From positions 1 to 9,911 of the forward strand of contig JAFTKI010000043.1 of NCBI GenBank assembly GCA_017453335.1: a stretch of 9,911 nt of DNA, read 5' to 3'. A model generated the notes under the pieces. The model searched no databases. It was not told where the DNA came from and was given only the letters and a program-made list of their open reading frames with translations. The stretch comes from Clostridia bacterium (GTDB lineage Bacteria > Bacillota_A > Clostridia > Oscillospirales > CAG-272). This document shows positions 6,510-9,911 of the stretch, one piece after another. Each line of letters starts with the position of its first letter. The first letter of the stretch is position 1. The translations under genes and the position numbers were made by a program.

Positions 6510-7250
6510 TCAATAAGTGATCGTCGTAGTTCCGTAGTCCGAAAGTTTTATCGTGGCGGTAACGGTGTAATCGTCACCCACGGCATAGATTTTCACCTCG
6601 TATTTGATCTCGACAAGCCGACCGTTCGCAAACGTCAAGGTAACGTTCTGGGTGGAGGTCTTCAAGGCCGAAAAATAGATCTTCTCGGTTGCCTTATATG
6701 TCTTGGTGGCGGCATCATATTGATAGCTTTCATAAGGAACGATCTCCCGGATCGAATCAACCAGCGCTCTGCGAAAGGTTTTGATTTCCTCTTCATCGGT
6801 CAGTTTTATCGCATTTCTCTGGATCCAAACAAGATCCTTGGTAAGCTTGTATTTGACCGTGCCCGATTTGTCCCCCTTGCTTGAGATTGCCGACTCCTCA
6901 TAAGAAACATTCTCAAATGTAAACTCGGAAAGAGCAATATTCCACTCTTCCTCGGAAAGTCCCGTAAATTCTATTGCTTCGGTTTTGGTTTGCGCGCAAG
7001 TTTTGCAAGTAAAAGTTTTCACGCCGGCTGCCTCTTGGGTTGCCTTTGTGGTGATCTGCCCCTCATCCCATACATGCTCCGCTTTGTCGGTCAATTCTGT
7101 ACAGTCCTCGTGCGCACAAGCATGCCAGTGGTGTGTCGCATCCTTTGTCCAATCCTCGGAAAACACACAATCATGCCCGCAGGAAGCAAGCATTGTACTC
7201 AAGGACAAAAGCATACAAATAGTAAGTAAAATAGATACGATTCTTTTCAT
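6510..7250 (-). CDS. Cys/His-rich lipoprotein, paralogue 2 of tandem pair
   Basis: A 246-residue predicted lipoprotein of unknown function. The signal peptide has a lysine/arginine start, a hydrophobic core and the lipobox LASC, with the lipidated cysteine at position 24. Residues 26-97 form a Cys/His-rich cassette: His26, Cys28, HWHAC (41-45), Cys50, His59, Cys82 and Cys85, resembling short repeat cassettes in clostridial surface proteins; metal binding is possible but not proven. Residues about 100-246 look like alternating beta strands ending SDYGTTTIT. The ATG at 7250 follows AAAGGAG; a TTG/ATG pair at 7286-7281 lacks such a site. It lies 52 bp after the paralogue and has no promoter of its own in that gap, so the two are probably one operon. 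Confidence 0.75.
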   Translation of the reverse strand: MKRIVSILLTICMLLSLSTMLASCGHDCVFSEDWTKDATHHWHACAHEDCTELTDKAEHVWDEGQITTKATQEAAGVKTFTCKTCAQTKTEAIEFTGLSEEEWNIALSEFTFENVSYEESAISSKGDKSGTVKYKLTKDLVWIQRNAIKLTDEEEIKTFRRALVDSIREIVPYESYQYDAATKTYKATEKIYFSALKTSTQNVTLTFANGRLVEIKYEVKIYAVGDDYTVTATIKLSDYGTTTITY

Positions 7251-7302
7251 GTTGGTCTCCTTTCTTATTTCATCAGTCGGCATCAAAGCCTTGGCTCAAA
7301 TA

Positions 7303-8055
7303 TCAGCGAGTGATCGTCGTTGTTCCGTAATCCGAGATGGTGATCTTGGAGTTGATATCAAAAGCAACTCCATTCACGCTATAGTTCACTTCATAGCTGA
7401 TTTCCGTCAGTTTCCCCTCGGAAAAGGTCACCGTAATACGATTGGCCGGCAATTCCAGCAACGGCAGATAAATGGTTTCAGCCTTGTAAGTCTTGGTTTC
7501 GGCATCATATTTAAAGCTGTCATAAGGAGTCATATCTTCCAAGGAATCAAGGAACGATCCGCGCAGCTCTTCAACCTCCACAAGAGAGGATGCATATTCT
7601 TCCTGAACCGAGGTTCCCTGTACCATTCTTACCCAAGCATCATCCTTGGTGAACTTGTATTTGGCGCTGCTTTTCCCGCCCAAGATTGTTATTGCCTCTT
7701 CCTCGTAGGTAAAGTTTTCAAAAAGGGAATCGGCAAGGGCTGCCTCCCATTCCTCTTCGGTAAATCCTGTGAAGACCACCGCTTCGGTTTTGGTTTGACC
7801 GCAGGTTGTGCAGGTAAAGGTCTTCACGCCCGCTGCCTCCTGCGTTGCCTTTGTGGTGATCTGACCTTCATCCCATACGTGCTCTGCCTTATCGGCGATT
7901 TCAGCGCACTCCGCATCGGTGCAAGCGTGCCAGTGAGAGGTTTCATCCTTCGTCCAATCCTCGGAAAATTCGCAGGTGTGCTTACAGGAGGAGAGCATTG
8001 CGCTCACGGACAAAAGCATACAAACGATCAGTAAAATTGATACAATTTTTTTCAT
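7303..8055 (-). CDS. Cys/His-rich lipoprotein, paralogue 1 of tandem pair
   Basis: A 250-residue predicted lipoprotein of unknown function with lipobox LSSC and lipidated Cys24. The cassette at 26-97 aligns without gaps to the downstream paralogue, with 57 of 72 residues identical by hand count, and its Cys/His positions are the same (His26, Cys28, HWHAC 41-45, Cys50, His59, Cys82, Cys85). The C-terminal half (about 100-250) is clearly related but diverged, with a short insertion near 145-160, and ends SDYGTTTIT. The ATG at 8055 follows AAAGGAA. An alternative TTG at 8094 has a stronger AAAGGAGG site nine bases upstream and would add 13 basic residues. It is first in the operon, behind a long structured leader. 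Confidence 0.75.
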   Translation of the reverse strand: MKKIVSILLIVCMLLSVSAMLSSCKHTCEFSEDWTKDETSHWHACTDAECAEIADKAEHVWDEGQITTKATQEAAGVKTFTCTTCGQTKTEAVVFTGFTEEEWEAALADSLFENFTYEEEAITILGGKSSAKYKFTKDDAWVRMVQGTSVQEEYASSLVEVEELRGSFLDSLEDMTPYDSFKYDAETKTYKAETIYLPLLELPANRITVTFSEGKLTEISYEVNYSVNGVAFDINSKITISDYGTTTITR

Positions 8056-8136
8056 GTTAAATTCCTTTCGTGTTTTGATTTTGCGGATCAACAAACTCTA
8101 AAACCTCCTTTTTTCAGATTGCGCCTTCCACTCCGC

Positions 8137-8172
8137 AAGAATAAAAGGAGCGTCAACCGCAGTTAACGCTCC
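8137..8172 (-). terminator. Intrinsic terminator upstream of the lipoprotein pair
   Basis: On the minus strand an 11-bp stem (8162-8172 with 8147-8157, one U-G pair) closes a TGCG loop and is followed by TTTTATTCTT (8137-8146). It lies 82 bp before the 8055 start codon and downstream of the only good promoter, which is the layout of an attenuator. Confidence 0.75.
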
Positions 8173-8352
8173 GAAAAACGCAAACTCCGATTGTTGCTAC
8201 ACAATTCTCAACAAAAGAGGAAAACATCCTACATTTACCAAGTGGAATTTGCGCTTTTACCAAATTCAAAAGGCGAAATGTAGAAATAGGTATAATACTC
8301 CCTATAAAAATAGAGAGTTTTCCCCCATAATATGTTGATTAAATTGTGTAGC
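8137..8352 (-). ncRNA. Putative structured leader or small RNA (about 215 nt)
   Basis: The predicted start (about 8352) falls at the edge of a 12-bp perfect stem (8342-8353 with 8195-8206). Inside it nest 6 bp (8333-8338 with 8208-8213), 7 bp (8317-8323 with 8219-8225), 8 bp (8276-8283 with 8229-8236) and 7 bp (8261-8267 with 8245-8251). A side hairpin at 8297-8318 competes with the 7-bp stem at 8317-8318. An 11-bp terminator follows. Wobble pairs in the side hairpin and the terminator are valid G-U pairs only on the minus strand, agreeing with the promoter. No known riboswitch motif was recognised. It may be a leader controlling the lipoprotein pair by attenuation, a standalone RNA, or a palindromic mobile repeat that acquired a promoter. 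Confidence 0.5.
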
Positions 8353-8358
8353 ATCTTT

Positions 8359-8387
8359 ATTATATCACAAAAACGGCTTGATATCAA
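8359..8387 (-). promoter_or_regulatory. Promoter of the structured RNA / lipoprotein operon
   Basis: On the minus strand, TTGATA (8382-8387, 5/6) and TATAAT (8359-8364, 6/6) are 17 bases apart, with TGA directly before the -10 (extended -10). The -35 sits in the centre of a 24-bp palindrome. Confidence 0.7.
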
Positions 8388-8394
8388 GCCGTTT
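8369..8394 (-). terminator. 24-bp palindrome: terminator overlapping a promoter
   Basis: Positions 8371-8394 are a perfect palindrome (AAACGGCTTGAT and its complement). On the minus strand it forms a 10-bp stem with a 4-base loop and ends in TTTTT, so it can terminate reading from the LRR gene. It also contains the next promoter's -35 and most of its spacer, so it could equally be an operator. Confidence 0.55.
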
Positions 8395-8443
8395 GCGGAA
8401 AAAAGAGAATTTTTTAGTTTTTGCGCAGATCTGATTTTCAAAG

Positions 8444-8489
8444 ACAAAGCATCACGGGCATCGCAAAAGCGATGCCCGTGATGCTTTGT
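8444..8489. terminator. 21-bp perfect hairpin after the LRR lipoprotein
   Basis: Arms 8444-8464 and 8469-8489 pair perfectly around AAAA. It lies 44 bp past the stop of the leftward LRR gene. The minus-strand tail (CTTTGTCTTT) is only moderately T-rich, so termination may be weak. Its inner core matches the hairpin at 6441-6484. Confidence 0.6.
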
Positions 8490-8533
8490 TGTGGGCGAAT
8501 CCGAAATGAAACTATCAATTGACTGATTATAGA

Positions 8534-9376
8534 TCAGCCGTAAATTTCTGTTGTGATCACGATGTCTCCGTCCGTACAGTGAACCGTAAAACCGTTCAGC
8601 TCCGCATCGCGGAACCAGTTACCTGCTTTCTCTATCGCTTCCCACTCTGCTTTTGTTCCCGCATAACGGATGAATTGGATAGTTTTTTGGTACTCAAATA
8701 TGGCTGATCCAATCGTCGTTACCGTGTTGGGAATTGACACCTCTTTGAGAACAGAGGTTGCATCCCGAAAAGCGTAATTACCGATCGTCTTGAGCGTTCC
8801 CGTAAAAATGATCGTTTCAACCGAGGTATACTCATAAGTAACTTGATAATCACCATCTTTTCCGTTGGTGCTGGGGAAAGGCAATTTTGCGTCCTCCAGT
8901 TCACCTGCGATCGTAACGGTTTTCAAAGAAGCGGGCGTTGCATAGTGATCGTGGGTAAAAATCTGATTGCCATCACGGTCTGACGTTTCGCTCTTATCGA
9001 AAAACTGAGCAACAGAAGTGGTGATCGGTTTATTCCAGCTATCCGTTTTTTCGGCAAACAGGCTTGCGGGCAATGTGATGCTTTCCAGATTATTGCACCC
9101 CGCAAACGCCGAAAGAGAGATCTCGGTTACGCTATCGGGCACAACAAGGCTCGTTACGGTATTATCGTTAACTCCCGTAATACAATACTTGCTTCCCTTT
9201 TGGGTATACGTAAAGGCAGAAAGGGCGTCCGTATCCGCTCCCGCATCCCCCGCACCATTCGGAGTGTCCCCGTTGTTGGAATTCGCTCCGTCGGTTTCAT
9301 CGCCGCATCCTGTAAAAGCTGTAACAACGGTGAAACACATACATGCGATCAATAAAAATGATAACAGTTTTTTCAT
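8534..9376 (-). CDS. BspA-like leucine-rich repeat lipoprotein
   Basis: A 280-residue predicted surface lipoprotein. The signal peptide ends in AFTGC with the lipidated cysteine at 24, followed by a flexible Gly/Asn/Asp-rich linker (25-52). The rest has BspA-type leucine-rich repeats, for example SLVVPDSVTEISLSAFAGC (76-94), NLESITLP (96-103), LKTVTIAG (151-158), VETIIFTGTLKTIGNYAF (186-203) and KEVSIPNTVTTIGSAIF (211-227). The C-terminal GTKAEWEAIEK (240-250) plus NGFTVHCTDGDI (261-272) is the standard tail of this family. Such proteins are exposed on the surface and often mediate adhesion; no specific partner is evident. The repeat region is interrupted at about 108-150. The start ATG is preceded by a G-run (9386-9390) nine bases away. 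It has its own promoter and is a single-gene unit. Confidence 0.87.
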   Translation of the reverse strand: MKKLLSFLLIACMCFTVVTAFTGCGDETDGANSNNGDTPNGAGDAGADTDALSAFTYTQKGSKYCITGVNDNTVTSLVVPDSVTEISLSAFAGCNNLESITLPASLFAEKTDSWNKPITTSVAQFFDKSETSDRDGNQIFTHDHYATPASLKTVTIAGELEDAKLPFPSTNGKDGDYQVTYEYTSVETIIFTGTLKTIGNYAFRDATSVLKEVSIPNTVTTIGSAIFEYQKTIQFIRYAGTKAEWEAIEKAGNWFRDAELNGFTVHCTDGDIVITTEIYG

Positions 9377-9416
9377 AGAAAAAATCCCCCGTAAAACTTA
9401 TTTTGGTGTCAAATTT

Positions 9417-9445
9417 ATTATAACATAAGGATCAATCAACGTCAA
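9417..9445 (-). promoter_or_regulatory. Promoter of the LRR lipoprotein gene
   Basis: On the minus strand, TTGACG (9440-9445, 5/6) and TATAAT (9417-9422, 6/6) are 17 bases apart, with TGT before the -10 (extended form). It is among the strongest promoters in the window. The leader is about 34 nt. Confidence 0.8.
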
Positions 9446-9470
9446 GTATTTTAGGAAAAAAACGAAGCGG

Positions 9471-9486
9471 CAACAACAAAAAGAGG
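9471..9486. repeat. Direct repeat, copy 1
   Basis: CAACAACAAAAAGAGG matches the copy at 9629-9644 at 15 of 16 positions. The two copies flank the folded element at 9514-9613. Confidence 0.5.
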
Positions 9487-9513
9487 GGCGCGATTGCGTG
9501 TCTCCCATAGCAG

Positions 9514-9613
9514 AATCTGAACTGAAACGTGCGGGTTTATTGGGCTGTATTCGTTTATGCTCTGCTATCGCACGTTCTTGGCAAATTTCTGCGAAATTTG
9601 CACAGTTCAGATT
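9514..9613. other. Three-way-junction inverted-repeat element
   Basis: Three perfect stems nest in 100 bp: an 11-bp closing stem (9514-9524 with 9603-9613), an 8-bp stem (9526-9533 with 9569-9576) and a 9-bp hairpin with a 3-base loop (9581-9589 with 9593-9601). The junction linkers are only 1, 4 and 1 bases. A rival 8-bp pairing (9507-9514 with 9561-9568) exists. No convincing promoter, tRNA, hammerhead core or reading frame was found. It lies in the 356-bp gene-free stretch 9377-9732 and may be a structured RNA or a mobile-element end. Confidence 0.45.
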
Positions 9614-9628
9614 TATTAAATGAATCGA

Positions 9629-9644
9629 CAACAACAAAAAAAGG
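9629..9644. repeat. Direct repeat, copy 2
   Basis: CAACAACAAAAAAAGG, the partner of the copy at 9471-9486. On the minus strand this copy supplies the T-tract of the terminator at 9636-9692. Confidence 0.5.
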
Positions 9645-9692
9645 ATCGCTTTGGGCTACCTACCATAAAGCAGGTAGGATAGCCCAAGAGCG
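9636..9692 (-). terminator. Strong intrinsic terminator
   Basis: On the minus strand a long stem (9675-9692 region with 9647-9664, two single-base bulges) is followed a few bases later by TTTTTTT (9636-9642). It is the second of two terminators after the recombinase gene. Confidence 0.75.
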
Positions 9693-9711
9693 CCCTTTCT
9701 AAGAATAAGAT

Positions 9712-9741
9712 ACGGTGTAACCGAGATTTCGGTTATGCCGT
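9712..9741 (-). terminator. Hairpin over the recombinase stop codon
   Basis: Arms 9712-9724 and 9729-9741 pair over 13 positions around a 4-base loop and include the stop codon at 9733-9735. Two pairs are G-U only on the plus strand, so the minus-strand stem is interrupted in its lower half. A T-rich tail follows on the minus strand. Confidence 0.5.
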
Positions 9742-9911
9742 TTTCTCTTTTATATTAACTTCTTGTTCTCGTTCCCATTTTACATCTTCCAAATGCTCCT
9801 CGAACATTTCCTCTATTTCCTCGGCTGTGGGAATATAGACGATGCCGACACCGTGATAATACACGTCGATCTGCTGATGTCTGCGTTTATCCTTGCGGTA
9901 CGGGGCGTGGA
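9733..9911 (-). CDS. Serine recombinase, C-terminal fragment (partial)
   Basis: The last 58 codons of a gene entering from the right edge, ending at TAA (9733-9735). The visible peptide begins HAPYRKDKRRHQQIDVYYHG and ends in a charged helix (about 29-58). The pattern of basic residues, then QQIDVYYxxVG, then a short acidic tail resembles the extreme C-terminus of large serine recombinases of clostridial transposons (the region often called DUF4368), where it sits after the zinc-ribbon and coiled-coil regions. The catalytic domain would lie beyond the window, so activity cannot be judged. Such genes usually sit near one end of the element they move, consistent with the repeats at 9471-9644. 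Assignment rests on a short segment. Confidence 0.55.
   Translation of the reverse strand, partial: HAPYRKDKRRHQQIDVYYHGVGIVYIPTAEEIEEMFEEHLEDVKWEREQEVNIKEKTA

Noticed and set aside
8195..8353. 6S RNA identity for the rod-like fold
   Set aside because: The overall shape is somewhat similar, but the internal loop is very lopsided, a separate terminator hairpin follows, and no conserved 6S bases were recognised. Left open only as an outside possibility.
8235..8447. Leftward 70-codon open frame in the gap before the lipoprotein pair
   Set aside because: It has no ribosome binding site or recognisable domain, and it runs across the palindrome, the promoter and much of the structured-RNA region.
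9507..9568. tRNA-like pairing of ATAGCAGA with TCTGCTAT
   Set aside because: The enclosed length is about 60 nt, too short for a tRNA, and no proper T-arm or anticodon stem can be drawn.
9514..9613. Hammerhead or purine-riboswitch identity for the three-way junction
   Set aside because: The hammerhead CUGANGA/GAAA core and the purine riboswitch junction bases are absent.
9398..9637. Leftward 79-codon open frame over the right-end repeats
   Set aside because: It spans the folded element, a repeat copy and the LRR promoter, and the peptide is low-complexity with no domain.
1..9911. CRISPR arrays, rRNA or tRNA genes, insertion sequences with a transposase
   Set aside because: No regularly spaced repeats, no rRNA-like or complete tRNA-like sequence and no transposase frame were seen on either strand.

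Overview
The window looks like a chromosomal segment of a Gram-positive Bacillota, most likely a clostridial gut-type bacterium. The evidence is near-consensus sigma-A type promoters, AGGAGG-type ribosome binding sites, intrinsic terminators, lipoproteins with short lipobox signal peptides, a BspA-type leucine-rich repeat lipoprotein, and protein sequences of typical clostridial character. No species can be named from the sequence alone.

Layout, left to right. Positions 1-250 hold the first 18 codons of a RelE/ParE-like toxin (leftward), preceded by a strong promoter with an inverted-repeat operator in its spacer. Positions 251-1330 are queA (leftward, queuosine tRNA modification), divergent from dapA (1509-2390, lysine/diaminopimelate synthesis). 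A separately promoted GH30-family glycosidase follows (2466-3815) and ends in a 20-bp perfect hairpin shared with the convergent ABC exporter operon. That operon (ATPase 5115-6005, permease 3858-5102, NatA/NatB type) is divergent from a 69-residue Cro/CI-type helix-turn-helix protein (6231-6440). The two directions share one -35 region on a palindrome, so the small regulator may control the exporter.

From 6441 to 9450 is a leftward run of three surface lipoproteins. Two are tandem paralogues with an almost identical Cys/His-rich cassette and divergent C-terminal halves (6510-7250 and 7303-8055). The third is a BspA-like LRR lipoprotein (8534-9376) with its own near-perfect promoter. Between the pair and the LRR gene lies 478 bp without a gene. 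It contains the most unusual signal in the window: a promoter whose predicted start coincides with one arm of a 12-bp closing stem, a nested rod-like RNA fold of about 159 nt, and a strong intrinsic terminator, all upstream of the lipoprotein pair. It reads as a structured leader (attenuator or riboswitch-like) or a standalone small RNA of about 215 nt.

The right end (9450-9911) has a compact three-way-junction fold flanked by a 16-nt near-identical direct repeat, two stacked terminators, and the C-terminal 58 residues of what looks like a serine recombinase entering from the right. This suggests the edge of a mobile element. All calls come from reading the sequence; no database search or folding program was run.
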